DNA of 58,958 nt from Roseomonas populi. GTDB taxonomy: Bacteria; Pseudomonadota; Alphaproteobacteria; Acetobacterales; Acetobacteraceae. The notes beneath the pieces are model-generated. The model saw only the letters and a list, made by a program, of their open reading frames with translations. It ran no database searches and was not told the DNA's origin. Positions 1 through 8,340 of the stretch are shown here, piece by piece. Location: positions 1 through 58,958 of the forward strand of contig NZ_JANJOU010000037.1 in NCBI RefSeq assembly GCF_024594815.1, given 5' to 3'. The position numbers and the translations under genes are program-made. The first letter of the stretch is position 1; each line of letters opens with the position of its first letter.

Positions 1-1
1 C

Positions 2-127
2 CGCGTCTTCCTGGCGAACGGAGCCGAGCCGCTGGGCTCGACCGTCGAGCGCTACGCCGCCTTCATCCAGGCTGAACGTGACCGGTTCCGGGAAGTCGTT
101 CAGGCGACACGGATCACTGTGGAGTAG
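2..127 (+). CDS. TTT (Bug) solute-binding protein, C-terminal fragment
   Basis: An open frame enters from the left edge and stops at TAG 125-127, giving 41 residues that end VVQATRITVE. The pattern of an Arg/Glu-rich helix (YAAFIQAERDRF) followed by a short hydrophobic strand and a terminal Glu is the usual end of Bug-family periplasmic binding proteins, which capture carboxylates for TTT transporters. The intact family members in this window end the same way, for example with RWSELIQRLGIRAE at 5923. The rest of the gene lies outside the window, so ligand and operon context are unknown. Confidence 0.6.
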   Translation, partial: RVFLANGAEPLGSTVERYAAFIQAERDRFREVVQATRITVE

Positions 128-521
128 AATGCCTCACCGGACGGAGCGATTGGCGCCGGCCTCACCCCGAAAGGAGAGCGCCGAGCGTCGTCCGGCCGCA
201 TCGGTAGAGGGTTGTCCCCGCTCGCCGGCCTGGAGTGGGCAAGGCTCCCTCACTCCAGGGCCCTTTCCCCTGGCCAGGCACCTTCGGCCGCGCAGTCGAT
301 CATCGGCGTGCGGCCGCGTGGGAGTGGGCCCGGCCTCTCGCCCCGGCAAGGAAGCGCTGGACGCGCCGCCCCTCGATCGCCAGAGCCGTGGGGCGGAGAG
401 CGATCCGACGGCCTGCTAGGCCTCGTATCCGTATCGAGCGCACGCGCGAGCGGTTCGGCTTCGCTATCCGGGGACACCTATCGGTACCCTTCTGCGGCAG
501 CGTTGCTGAAGAGCCCTTCGA
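128..521. other. Intergenic stretch without recognisable gene
   Basis: This stretch of 394 bases lies between the Bug fragment and the stop of the DenD-like gene on the other strand, so it is a tail-to-tail region. Short open frames exist on both strands, but their translations are Arg/Pro/Gly-rich with no family resemblance. I see no convincing terminator hairpin with a T-run. Confidence 0.5.
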
Positions 522-1514
522 CTATTGCCGCAAGTCGGCTTCTGAAGCGGCGTGGGCGCTTGGGAACTCGGCTCGGTACTGGCGGACAACAGCATCGAAG
601 TCGCTGTCCCCAGTGAAGCCGAGCGCAGTCGCCCGCGAGGTGTCGAATGCGCCGGGCCATGAGCACACGATGTCCATGATCCGGCGATCCGGTGCCTCCC
701 GCACCAGCGCACGGGCCTTGGGGCCGCCGATCCGCTCTAGGCTCCGCAGCATGTCGCCGACGGTGACGCAGAGGCCAGGGAGGTTCAGCGTCCGCCACGG
801 CCCGATCCGCCCGCCATTCAGCGCCATTGCGTGAACGAGGTTGGCCACCGCCGCACCCGGCGAGGAGAGCCACATTCGGGTGTCCAGCGGGACAGGGCAG
901 TCCGCGACGATTCCGGCCAGAGGCTCCCGGATGATGCCGCTCGCGAAGGAGGAGGCCGCGGAGTTCGGTCGGCCCGGCCGCACGGAGATGGTCGGCAGCC
1001 GACAGACCCGGCCATCCACGAAGCCCTTGCGTGAGTATTCGTTGACGAGCAACTCGCCGATCGCCTTCTGCGCGCCGTAAGTGGAGTTCGGCATGGTCGC
1101 CATGTCGTCCGGCACCACTTCCGGCATCGGGCCGCCGAACACGGCCAGTGAGCTGGTGAAGACGAAGCGCGGGGCCTTGCCAGCGGCGCGGGCGGCCTCG
1201 AGCAGGGCGCGGGTGCCGTCGATGTTCACTCTCGTGGCGAGATCGAAGTCCGCCTCGGACCCGCCGCTCAGTACCGCTGCCAGGTGATAGATGCCCGCTG
1301 TGTCGGCGCCAACGATCTGTCGCACGAAGCTCGGTTCCGCAATGTCGCCGGTGACGGAGACGACGCGCGGATCGTCCAGCGGACATGGCGACAAATCGAT
1401 TGAAACGATGCCGTCGAACGTGGGCAGGCCATCATGGCGCCCGGTGCCGGCCAACAAGGCCCGGATGACACGGGTACCGAGGAATCCGGCTCCACCGGTA
1501 ACGATGATCTTCAT
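522..1514 (-). CDS. NAD-dependent epimerase/dehydratase family, D-erythronate dehydrogenase-like
   Basis: A 330-residue extended-SDR protein. It starts MKIIVTGGAGFLG, the N-terminal Rossmann GxxGxxG loop, followed by GDI around residue 57 and HLAAVLSGGSE near 77. FTSSLAVFGG supplies the catalytic Ser and STYGAQKAIGE the YxxxK pair. Length and the motif set match DenD-type D-erythronate dehydrogenases, which oxidise the 2-hydroxyl of a four-carbon sugar acid. It is the last gene of a minus-strand operon after MmgE/PrpD (70-base gap) and a Bug binding protein. No other erythronate-pathway gene (OtnK, OtnC, OtnI) is nearby, so the exact substrate is uncertain. Confidence 0.8.
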   Translation of the reverse strand: MKIIVTGGAGFLGTRVIRALLAGTGRHDGLPTFDGIVSIDLSPCPLDDPRVVSVTGDIAEPSFVRQIVGADTAGIYHLAAVLSGGSEADFDLATRVNIDGTRALLEAARAAGKAPRFVFTSSLAVFGGPMPEVVPDDMATMPNSTYGAQKAIGELLVNEYSRKGFVDGRVCRLPTISVRPGRPNSAASSFASGIIREPLAGIVADCPVPLDTRMWLSSPGAAVANLVHAMALNGGRIGPWRTLNLPGLCVTVGDMLRSLERIGGPKARALVREAPDRRIMDIVCSWPGAFDTSRATALGFTGDSDFDAVVRQYRAEFPSAHAASEADLRQ

Positions 1515-1584
1515 GCCGCCTCTCCGAAAAAGGGCTCAACGATCTCGGCATGGCTCCACGCCAGCACGGGCCGCTTCGGTTAGG

Positions 1585-2958
1585 TTACGAGGGGGCGGAG
1601 GAGCTGCAGAGGTTCAGCAGCGCGTCGATGCCAGGCTGATCCTCAAGGCTCGCAACAAGCTCCATGACCTGCCCCGCCTGGGCAGAGCCGATCACCGGCT
1701 CGGCAAGCGAGAGGAACTTGGCCTGGATGGCGGCATCGTCCATCGGGCGACGGCGGTCGCCCAGGGGCACCTCCTCCACGGCCTGCAGCCGCTCACCGCT
1801 CCTCAGCACCACCTCCACGGCGCCGGGGCGCCCGTCGGGAAAGAGGCGCTCGAACTCCGCATCGCCGACCGGCTCCACCAGGCTGGTGAGTTGCATGACG
1901 TCAGGGTCGCGGAAGCGGCCTTCCGCGAACTGACGTTCGGTGAGCACCCCGTCGCAGAGCGCCATGGCGACGCAGGAGGGCAGGCTGTGATCGGCGGTCT
2001 CCCGGTCCATGGGCCGGAACTTCGCGGGATCGGCCGCGCGGGCCAGGGTCTCCGGCCGAACCCGGGCCCGGATCGTCGCCACTTCCGCCAGCCGCCCGCG
2101 CAATGCGCCATGCAGCCGGATCGCGGCCGCCACTGGTGCCTGCAGGGCGTACTGCACGGGGTACTGCTTCAGGCTTACCTGCTCCAGACGCCAGAAATCG
2201 AAGTCGAGCGCGAGGGCCGCCGTGTTCTCAATCGGTCCCGCCGTCCGGCCGAAAAGCCATTCATAGGCCTCCAGCGGGCCGGTGAAGCCAGATCCGGCCA
2301 GGCGTGCGGCCGTGATCGCCGCTGCCGCATTCGCGGAGTAGCCGATCGCCTTCGCCATGCTCAGCTTTCCGTGGGACAGCGCGCCGAGCGTCAGATGCCG
2401 CATCCCGCCGAGCGCGCTGCCATGAGCCATGGTGCCGGCCGGTTGCCCCCAGGCCTTGCCGGCCACGTAGGGCACCACGAAGCCTGCCGCGCTGACATGG
2501 TGGAAGCCGCGGTCCTGGAAGGAGAAGGCATCGCAAAGCCGGATCTGTACCTCGTACCCGGCGACGATCGCCTCGATCAGCGCGCGGCCGCTGCCGCCGG
2601 CCTCCTCGACGCAGGCGATGGCGACAGGGATGTTCTCCGCGGGGTGGCAGATGTCGCGTGACCAGTAGACATCCATGAAGTCGAGGTAGCGCACCATGGC
2701 GCCGTTCACGCCCGCCGCTCCCTCCGCGGTGGTGGGCCGGCCGCTGCCGAGGCATCGCGCGGCACCCGGGCGGGCGTCCGGGGGAGGGGGCAGGATTGCC
2801 TCCAGCCTCCGCACCGGCTCCGCACCGACACCCCCAAGCGCGCAGCCCAGTGTGTCGAGGACGAGGAGCTTCACGGCCCGGAGCGCCGTGTCCGGCAGCC
2901 GGTCGAGCGAGATCCCGGTGACGAACTCGGCGATCCGGAGCGAGAGGGGCGCCGCCAT
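1585..2958 (-). CDS. MmgE/PrpD family protein
   Basis: A 457-residue protein of the 2-methylcitrate dehydratase (PrpD)/MmgE fold, full length for the family. Typical stretches include VLDTLGCALGG near residue 33, NGAMVRYLDFMDVYW near 85, HPAENIPVAIA, and the later KQYPVQYALQAPVAAA region. Members dehydrate or isomerise hydroxy di- or tricarboxylates in the cytoplasm, and many Bug-linked copies have no assigned substrate. Its ATG shares the A of the upstream Bug gene's TGA stop (TGATG), showing translational coupling. The pairing with a Bug protein and a sugar-acid dehydrogenase points to catabolism of an imported hydroxycarboxylate. Confidence 0.85.
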   Translation of the reverse strand: MAAPLSLRIAEFVTGISLDRLPDTALRAVKLLVLDTLGCALGGVGAEPVRRLEAILPPPPDARPGAARCLGSGRPTTAEGAAGVNGAMVRYLDFMDVYWSRDICHPAENIPVAIACVEEAGGSGRALIEAIVAGYEVQIRLCDAFSFQDRGFHHVSAAGFVVPYVAGKAWGQPAGTMAHGSALGGMRHLTLGALSHGKLSMAKAIGYSANAAAAITAARLAGSGFTGPLEAYEWLFGRTAGPIENTAALALDFDFWRLEQVSLKQYPVQYALQAPVAAAIRLHGALRGRLAEVATIRARVRPETLARAADPAKFRPMDRETADHSLPSCVAMALCDGVLTERQFAEGRFRDPDVMQLTSLVEPVGDAEFERLFPDGRPGAVEVVLRSGERLQAVEEVPLGDRRRPMDDAAIQAKFLSLAEPVIGSAQAGQVMELVASLEDQPGIDALLNLCSSSAPS

Positions 2959-3941
2959 CAGAAGGTAATCCCCGTCCGCTGGACGATGTCGCGGACCAGG
3001 GCGCGCTCCCGCACCAGCCGCTCGCCGAAGACGGCGCGGCTCTCCTGGCCGGGCTCGCCGCCCATGCGGCGGAAGGCTTCCTGCACCTCTGGGTTGTCCA
3101 CCGCGGCGCGGAAGGCCCGGTCCAGCGCTTCCATCACGGGCTCCGGCGTGCCCGCACGGACGAAGGCGGCGTTCCAGCTCGTCAGGTCGAAGCCCGGCAG
3201 GCCGGCCGAGGCGATGGTCGGGATGCCTGGCAGCAGCGGGCTGGGCCTCTCACTCGTCTGACCCAGGGCCCGTGCGCGGCCGGTCTGCACCACCAAGTCC
3301 AGCGAGTTAGGGGTGATGACCGCGGCTTCCAGGTTCCCGGCCGCCAGGTCGCGCGCGGCGTCGGCACCGCCGCGATAGGCGACGTGCTCCATGGCGATCC
3401 CCGCGCGGTGGCCGAGCAGGGCGCCTGCCAGGTGCCCGATGCTGCCGACCCCCGGCGTGCCGAAGCCGATGGACTTGCCGGTCCGCCCGTGCGCGACGAG
3501 GCCCGCGACGTCGCGCGCCGGAAAGGCGCCGGTGACGCCGAGGACATAAGGCTGCGACACGGCCATGCCGAGCGGAACGAGATCCCGTTCGTAGTCGAAG
3601 GGCAAGTCCTTGACCGCGAAGGGAACGATGAGGATTGAGGGCGTGTCGAAGAGAAGGATGTGCCCGTCCGCTGGGGCGCCGGCGACGAGGCCGGCGCCGA
3701 TGGAGCCACCCGCACCCGTCCGGTTCTCCACCACCACCGATTGCCCGAGCACCGCCGCCATGCGCGGCGCGATGAGGCGCGCCACGGTGTCGGACTGCCC
3801 GCCGGGCGCGTAGGGCAGGACGATGCGGACCGGGCGGCTGGGGAAGGGGGCCGTGCCGCCCGTGCTCCCCTGGGCGCGTCCCTTCCCAGGCACAAAGGGC
3901 GCGCCAAGTGCCGTGAGGAGAATGGTACGGCGCTGTGTCAC
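2958..3941 (-). CDS. TTT (Bug) solute-binding protein
   Basis: A 327-residue periplasmic binding protein. I place the start at GTG 3941 (VTQRRTILLTALG), which follows GGGGGA at a normal distance and begins with a twin-Arg-like signal. The longer in-frame ATG at 4088 would prepend a Pro/Gly-rich segment unlike a signal peptide. Bug hallmarks follow: RIVLPYAPGGQSDTVAR, VVENRTGAGGSIGA, the YRGGADAARDLAAG loop and a late GIPTIASAGLPGF. It is the first gene of the operon with MmgE/PrpD and the DenD-like gene, so its ligand is probably their substrate. No TctA/TctB genes are present nearby. Confidence 0.88.
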   Translation of the reverse strand: MTQRRTILLTALGAPFVPGKGRAQGSTGGTAPFPSRPVRIVLPYAPGGQSDTVARLIAPRMAAVLGQSVVVENRTGAGGSIGAGLVAGAPADGHILLFDTPSILIVPFAVKDLPFDYERDLVPLGMAVSQPYVLGVTGAFPARDVAGLVAHGRTGKSIGFGTPGVGSIGHLAGALLGHRAGIAMEHVAYRGGADAARDLAAGNLEAAVITPNSLDLVVQTGRARALGQTSERPSPLLPGIPTIASAGLPGFDLTSWNAAFVRAGTPEPVMEALDRAFRAAVDNPEVQEAFRRMGGEPGQESRAVFGERLVRERALVRDIVQRTGITF

Positions 3942-4101
3942 CTCGGTCGTCCCCCAGTCGTTCTCGTTGGCGGGCAGGGTAGATCGAGGAGAGCCCGGCC
4001 GGCCACTGGTCTCCCCCTCGTCAGCTCCGGCGGCCGGGCCCGCTGCCTTGGGGGAGGTCGGGCAAGGGTCTAGGGTCCCTCCGTCCACGGGAGGAAACAG
4101 A

Positions 4102-4857
4102 ATGAGTGAGACACGACGCGGCCTGCGGTCCCCCGTGCGGGTCGCCTTCGTTATCGGCGGATACCCGGAGGAGGAGTTCCGCCTTCGCGAACGGGCCGCC
4201 CTGGCCTATGCCTCCCCGGAGGTGGAGATCGGCATCGTTCGCACGCCCGCCTCGCCCTTCGTGCACGGACTCACGCCCGCCGAGGTCCAGCTCGCGGCCC
4301 CCGCCTTTATCGCCGCCTTCCGGCAGGCGGAGAGAGAGGGCTACGACGCCGTCGTGCCGCTCGGCACGCTCGACCTCGGTGTGGATGGTGGGCGCTCCGT
4401 CGTGGATATCCCGGTCGTCGCGCCCACCGAGGCCATGCTGCATGTGGCGAGCTTCCTCGGCGACCGCTTCGGGGCACTCGTCTATCACGACGACCTCATC
4501 CCGCTCCTCCGGGCCATCGTCCGCCGCTACGGGATGGAGGAGAAGGTGGTGGGGTGGCGGGCCACAGGGATCGACCTACCGGACCTGAGCGCCAATGCGC
4601 AGGCCATGGCGGAACGGTTCATCGAGGGCGCGCGGCGCCTGGTGCGGGAGCAGGGCTGCGACGTGATCCTCGCCATGGGCGTCACCCAGTGCCCCGTCCT
4701 CTTGGATGCGTCCGTGGTGGAGCGCGAGGTCGGCGTGCCCGTGGTGGAAGGGATCGGCGCACCACTGCGGCTGGCGGCGATGCTGGCGGGGCTCCATCTC
4801 CGGCACAGCCGCCTTCGCTGGCGCCGCTCCCGCGCCTTCGACCAGCCGGACGCCTAG
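4102..4857 (+). CDS. Asp/Glu/hydantoin racemase-like protein
   Basis: A 251-residue protein starting at ATG 4102 behind GGGAGGA. Its two pseudo-symmetric alpha/beta halves, with AFVIGGYPEEEFRLRERA at the start, VVAPTEAMLHVASFLGDRFG mid-protein and GCDVILAMGVTQCPVLLDA in the second half, fit the Asp/Glu/hydantoin racemase superfamily. The first half reads VVPLGTLDLG where active racemases carry a catalytic cysteine, so a two-cysteine racemase mechanism is unlikely. It could instead act as a decarboxylase, isomerase or lyase. It is divergent from the Bug/MmgE operon and precedes another Bug gene by 88 bases, so the whole cluster may handle one chiral hydroxy acid. Confidence 0.72.
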   Translation: MSETRRGLRSPVRVAFVIGGYPEEEFRLRERAALAYASPEVEIGIVRTPASPFVHGLTPAEVQLAAPAFIAAFRQAEREGYDAVVPLGTLDLGVDGGRSVVDIPVVAPTEAMLHVASFLGDRFGALVYHDDLIPLLRAIVRRYGMEEKVVGWRATGIDLPDLSANAQAMAERFIEGARRLVREQGCDVILAMGVTQCPVLLDASVVEREVGVPVVEGIGAPLRLAAMLAGLHLRHSRLRWRRSRAFDQPDA

Positions 4858-4945
4858 GGCGCTCCCGCGCCGTGCTCCGGCGCGCTAGGGTGCGGGCCCA
4901 AGGCTCCGGCGGAAAACGGGGCTTTAGAAAAATGGAGGAAGGTTC

Positions 4946-5923
4946 ATGGCGGGCAGCACGAGGCGCGGCGTGATGGTGCTGGGCCTGCTCGCCACGGGCG
5001 GCAGCGCCCTTGCCGTGGAAACCCGCTATCCCGAACGTGCCGTAACCCTCGTCGTGCCGGCGGCACCGGGTGGGGGAGGGGACTTCACGGCCCGCCTCCT
5101 CAACGAGGCGCTGACCCGCTCGCTCGGCCAGCCCTTCGTCGTCGAGAACCGGGTGGGCGGCAGCGGCAACGTCGCCTCCATCGCCGTGGCGCGGGCCGCG
5201 CCGGACGGGTACACGCTCCTGCTCGCCTATTCCGGCACCCATGTCGCGAACCCCGCGCTGTTCCCGAACCTGTCCTGGGATCCGGTGCGCAGCTTCGCGC
5301 CCGTTGCCCTGGTATTGCGGGCGCCGCACGTCGTCGTGGTGAGGAAGGATCTGCCCGCGCGCACGCTGGCGGAACTGGCGGAGCTCGCGCGCCGCAGCCC
5401 CGGCCGGCTGACCTATGCCTCCTCCGGCGCCGGCACGATCCAGCATATCGGGGGGGAGCAGTTCGCCCGCCTTGTCGGCGCGCCGATGGTCCACGTGCCC
5501 TATCGCGGGGCCGGGCCGGCCATGAACGACCTCGTGGCGGGGAACATCGACCTAATGATCACCACGCCTCCCTCCGTGGCCGGACTCGTGCGGGACGGCT
5601 CCGTCCGGGCCCTCGCCATCGCGGGGCCCACTCGCCACTCGATGCTGCCGGATGTGCCGACCGCGGGCCAGGCGGGCTTTCCCGGCTTCGAGCTGGAGGC
5701 CTGGTTCGCCGTCTACGCCCCGGCCGGCACGCCGCAGCCCGCCGTCGAGCGCCTTTCCGCCGAAATCGGCCGCGTGGTCGCGACGCCGGAGTTCCGCCGT
5801 CGCTGCGAGGAGAGCGGAACCTACGCCGCCTACATGAACCCGACGGAGCTGGCCGCCTTCACCGGCTCCGAGCTGGCCCGCTGGTCCGAGCTGATCCAGC
5901 GGCTTGGCATCCGGGCGGAATAA
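4946..5923 (+). CDS. TTT (Bug) solute-binding protein
   Basis: A 325-residue protein starting at ATG 4946 behind GGAGGAAGG. It has a short signal segment (RRGVMVLGLLATGGSALA), then TLVVPAAPGGGGDFTARLL, FVVENRVGGSGN, PDGYTLLLAYSGTHV, the HVPYRGAGPAMNDLVAG ligand loop and PTAGQAGFPGFELEAWF. All are diagnostic of Bug receptors of about 320 residues. It lies 88 bases after the racemase-like gene and is probably co-transcribed with it. The ligand is unknown; Bug proteins usually hold small carboxylates through two bridging waters. Confidence 0.88.
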   Translation: MAGSTRRGVMVLGLLATGGSALAVETRYPERAVTLVVPAAPGGGGDFTARLLNEALTRSLGQPFVVENRVGGSGNVASIAVARAAPDGYTLLLAYSGTHVANPALFPNLSWDPVRSFAPVALVLRAPHVVVVRKDLPARTLAELAELARRSPGRLTYASSGAGTIQHIGGEQFARLVGAPMVHVPYRGAGPAMNDLVAGNIDLMITTPPSVAGLVRDGSVRALAIAGPTRHSMLPDVPTAGQAGFPGFELEAWFAVYAPAGTPQPAVERLSAEIGRVVATPEFRRRCEESGTYAAYMNPTELAAFTGSELARWSELIQRLGIRAE

Positions 5924-6081
5924 CGGGCAGGGGGACTGACGGGCCGAGAAAGAACTTGCGCGCTATTCGCCGTCCGACTGGCGGCTCTGGACCGGTAGAG
6001 CGGCACCCATCACCGGAGCCTTGCCGAGACGGCCATGTCGCGCCTCGAGCGCCTCTCGTATGCCCGACACCATGGTCCATG

Positions 6082-6093
6082 CTCTGATCAGAG
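6082..6093. promoter_or_regulatory. Perfect 12-bp palindrome, possible operator
   Basis: CTCTGATCAGAG is fully self-complementary and is followed within a few bases by a further CTCTGATA half. It sits about 70 bases upstream of the decayed Bug gene, where an operator for its lost regulator would be expected. There is no direct functional evidence. Confidence 0.3.
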
Positions 6094-6163
6094 ACCTCTG
6101 ATACTGTGGCTAGAATGCGGCAACTACGCCGGGTCACACGGCGCGCGGATGAAGGAACGCCGC

Positions 6164-6526
6164 ATGCAGGAGACCGGGCCGGGTGCTTGCCGCCGCACCG
6201 TTCTAGGGGTGGGTACGGCCGCGCTCGGCTTGGCCGCGCCCCGCGCGGCACGCGCCGAGTTCCCCGACAAGCCCATCCGCCTCATCGTTCCCTATGGCGG
6301 CGGGGGCAGACCGACATCGTCTCGCGCCTCGTGGGAGGCGATCGGCCAGCGCCTGGGCCAGGGGCTGCTCGTCGATAACCGGCCGGGTGCGGCCGGGAAC
6401 CTAGCCGCGGAGATGACGGCGCGCGCGCCCGCGGACGGCTACACTCTCATGGTCGGCACGTCTGGGTCCCTCGGCGGCGTCAACGCCGCGCTCTACCGGA
6501 ATCTCGGCTACGACTGGCAGAAGGAC
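6164..6526 (+). pseudogene. Truncated, frameshifted TTT (Bug) binding-protein gene
   Basis: The reading begins MQETGPGACRRTVLGVG at ATG 6164 behind AAGGAA and continues through IRLIVPYGGGG, VDNRPGAAGN and PADGYTLMVGTSGSLGG, all Bug hallmarks. Around 6305-6345 the frame runs through nonsense (RPTSSRASW), whereas the neighbouring frame reads QTDIVSRLVG, the expected family sequence. A 1-base and a 2-base loss therefore bracket this segment and cancel out. Homology stops after LGYDWQKD near 6526, about 120 residues in, and runs into the 3' end of the opposing racemase-like gene. Two thirds of the protein is missing, so no functional receptor is made. Confidence 0.8.
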
Positions 6527-6556
6527 CCAAGGGAGGGTCACCGAGCTTCGTCGCCT

Positions 6557-7216
6557 CTAGGCCTCGTGCAGCGCGGCCGCGATGGCGTCCATGAGAAGGG
6601 GCGGGCTTGCCAGGACGGGCGCTGGGAGCGCGGCCGCCAGGTCCGGCTGCAAGTGCGCCAGCGAGGCCTGGGCGAGTACGAGAACGTCCACGGCTTCCCC
6701 GAGCTCGCCGGCGGCTTCGCGGATCATGGCGTCGTGCCGCCCCCGGTCCCCCGCCATGAGGGCGGCATAGGCATCGGGCCTCACCAGCGGCGCGATTGTC
6801 ACCTCGCGCCCCTGCCCGGCCGCGTGGGCGCGCAGCAGGGCCGTGCTCGGCTCGACCGTGCTGGAGGCGGTGCAGAGCAGGCCGATGCGCGGTCCACGGC
6901 GGACGGCCTCGGCCGCCATGGGGTCGTCGATCTTCAGCACGGGCTGCGGGACCACATGGCGCGCTATGTCCACGGCAGGGGAGGTCGAGGAGCAGGTGAC
7001 GACGACGAGGTCGGCCCCTGCCTCGGCTGCGAGGACGACCTGGGACACCACGCGGCGGTAGACCAGCGGCTTCGGCGCGCCCCGTAGCAGGTCCTGCAGC
7101 AAGCTCTCGTTGAGGATGTGGAAGCTGTCGGCCTCCGGATGGGCGGCGCGCATCCGCTCCCGGAAGTTCTCTACCAGGAAGCCGACCGTGTGGATGAAGC
7201 CGATCCGCTTGGCCAT
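6557..7216 (-). CDS. Asp/Glu racemase-superfamily protein (AMDase/isomerase-like)
   Basis: A 219-residue protein. The chosen ATG at 7216 (MAKRIGFIHTVGFL) follows GAGGAGGG; a further in-frame ATG 45 bases upstream lacks this site. The first half carries VVVTCSSTSPAVD with Cys75 at the first catalytic position. At the second position the sequence is VLVLAQASLAHL, with no cysteine. One-cysteine members of this superfamily include decarboxylases and isomerases, so amino-acid racemisation is doubtful. It is divergent from the LacD-like aldolase, with a shared 92-base promoter region containing TTCCA/TGGAA boxes, which suggests membership of the same sugar-type regulon. Confidence 0.72.
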   Translation of the reverse strand: MAKRIGFIHTVGFLVENFRERMRAAHPEADSFHILNESLLQDLLRGAPKPLVYRRVVSQVVLAAEAGADLVVVTCSSTSPAVDIARHVVPQPVLKIDDPMAAEAVRRGPRIGLLCTASSTVEPSTALLRAHAAGQGREVTIAPLVRPDAYAALMAGDRGRHDAMIREAAGELGEAVDVLVLAQASLAHLQPDLAAALPAPVLASPPLLMDAIAAALHEA

Positions 7217-7233
7217 GACACCCTCCTCGAGCA

Positions 7234-7269
7234 ATATGGACAATTTATTCCAATCTTCCATATCTGGAA
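7234..7269. promoter_or_regulatory. Cluster of TTCCA/TGGAA boxes in divergent promoter
   Basis: Between the racemase-like gene and the LacD-like gene lie TTCCA (7248-7252), TTCCA (7256-7260) and TGGAA (7265-7269). The last two form an inverted repeat with a 4-base spacer. An outer pair ATATGGA (7234-7240) and TCCATAT (7257-7263) is also perfectly inverted. The same five-base boxes recur in front of the RpiR gene at 12164-12185, so this is a candidate RpiR operator. The region is notably AT-rich for this DNA. Confidence 0.5.
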
Positions 7270-7308
7270 AAAATACGCCATAACGCTGCCACTGACACGG
7301 GGGAGACG

Positions 7309-8340
7309 ATGCAGATTTCGGCAGGCAAGCTCTGGTCGCTGCGGCGGCTCTCCGACCCCCGCGGCTTCTTTACGATGATCGCGGTGGACCAGCGCCCGGG
7401 CGTGGAGCAACTGGTGGCGGAGCGCCACGGCAGCCCGGACTGGGAGGAAATCGGCAAGATCAAGCGCCTGCTGATCGAGGAGCTCTCGCCCCACGCCTCC
7501 GCGATGCTTTTGGACCCGCAATACGCCTATCCCTACGCCAACCTCTCCGTGGACCCCTCCCGCGGCCTGCTGATCACCCTGGAGCAGTTCGCCTGCGAGG
7601 AAGGGCCGGGCGGGCGGAAGACGCTGATCTACCCGGGCTGGTCGGTGGCGAAGATCAAGCGCCTGGGGGCGGACGGCGTGAAGCTGATGCTCTGGTACCG
7701 CCCGGACGCCTCGGCGGAGGTGCTGGCCCACCAGCACGCCCTGGTGGAGAAGGTGGGGCGCGAGTGCCGGGAGCACGACATCGCATTCCTGCTGGAGCCC
7801 CTGGTCTACCCGCTGGGCGGCAGCGCCGCCGGGGATTCCTACCACGAGGATTCGGGCAAGCGGCCGGAGATGGTGATCGCGACCGTCGAGGAGTTCCGCA
7901 AGGAGCGCTACGGGGTGGACATCTTCAAGCTGGAAACCCCGATCGCCGCCAAAGTCATCGTCGATCCCGATGATGGCAGCGCGGAGGCGGCCAAGACCCA
8001 GGACTGGTTCAACCGCGTCGATGCCATGCTGGACCGGCCCTGGGTGATGCTCTCCGCCGGCGCGGCAATGGAGCCCTTCCGGCGCATCCTCACCTACGCC
8101 TTTCGCGCGGGGGCCAGCGGCTACCTGGCAGGACGCGCGATCTGGTGGCCGGCGGCACTGGAATACCCGGACTGGAACGCCTTCCGCACCCGCGTGCGGG
8201 AGCACGGCCTGCCCTACGTCTCCCTCGTGCAGTCCCTGCTGGCGCAGCACGGTCGTCCCTGGACGGCCAAGCCTGCTTTCGCCGAGGGGCTGGCCCTGCA
8301 AGGCGCTGGGCCGGGGTTCCTGCAGTCCTACCAGGGCTGA
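7309..8340 (+). CDS. Class I ketose-phosphate aldolase, LacD (tagatose-1,6-bisphosphate aldolase)-like
   Basis: A 343-residue protein behind GGGGGAGACG. It begins GKLWSLRRLSDPRGFFTMIAVDQRPG, the N-terminal signature of LacD/YihT-type aldolases, and contains SPHASAMLLDPQYAYPYA, GADGVKLMLWYRP and FLLEPLVYPLGG. GVDIFKLETP places the Schiff-base lysine at Lys207, close to Lys205 of LacD as I recall it. Family enzymes cleave a phosphorylated six-carbon ketose into dihydroxyacetone phosphate and a three-carbon aldehyde. The PfkB kinase encoded tail-to-tail (13-base overlap) would supply the phosphorylated substrate. The likely regulator is the RpiR protein at 12194. Confidence 0.85.
   Translation: MQISAGKLWSLRRLSDPRGFFTMIAVDQRPGVEQLVAERHGSPDWEEIGKIKRLLIEELSPHASAMLLDPQYAYPYANLSVDPSRGLLITLEQFACEEGPGGRKTLIYPGWSVAKIKRLGADGVKLMLWYRPDASAEVLAHQHALVEKVGRECREHDIAFLLEPLVYPLGGSAAGDSYHEDSGKRPEMVIATVEEFRKERYGVDIFKLETPIAAKVIVDPDDGSAEAAKTQDWFNRVDAMLDRPWVMLSAGAAMEPFRRILTYAFRAGASGYLAGRAIWWPAALEYPDWNAFRTRVREHGLPYVSLVQSLLAQHGRPWTAKPAFAEGLALQGAGPGFLQSYQG

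Noticed and set aside
1291-2661. Plus-strand open frame of 456 codons
   Set aside because: Opposite strand of the MmgE/PrpD and DenD-like genes; composition typical of an antisense shadow.
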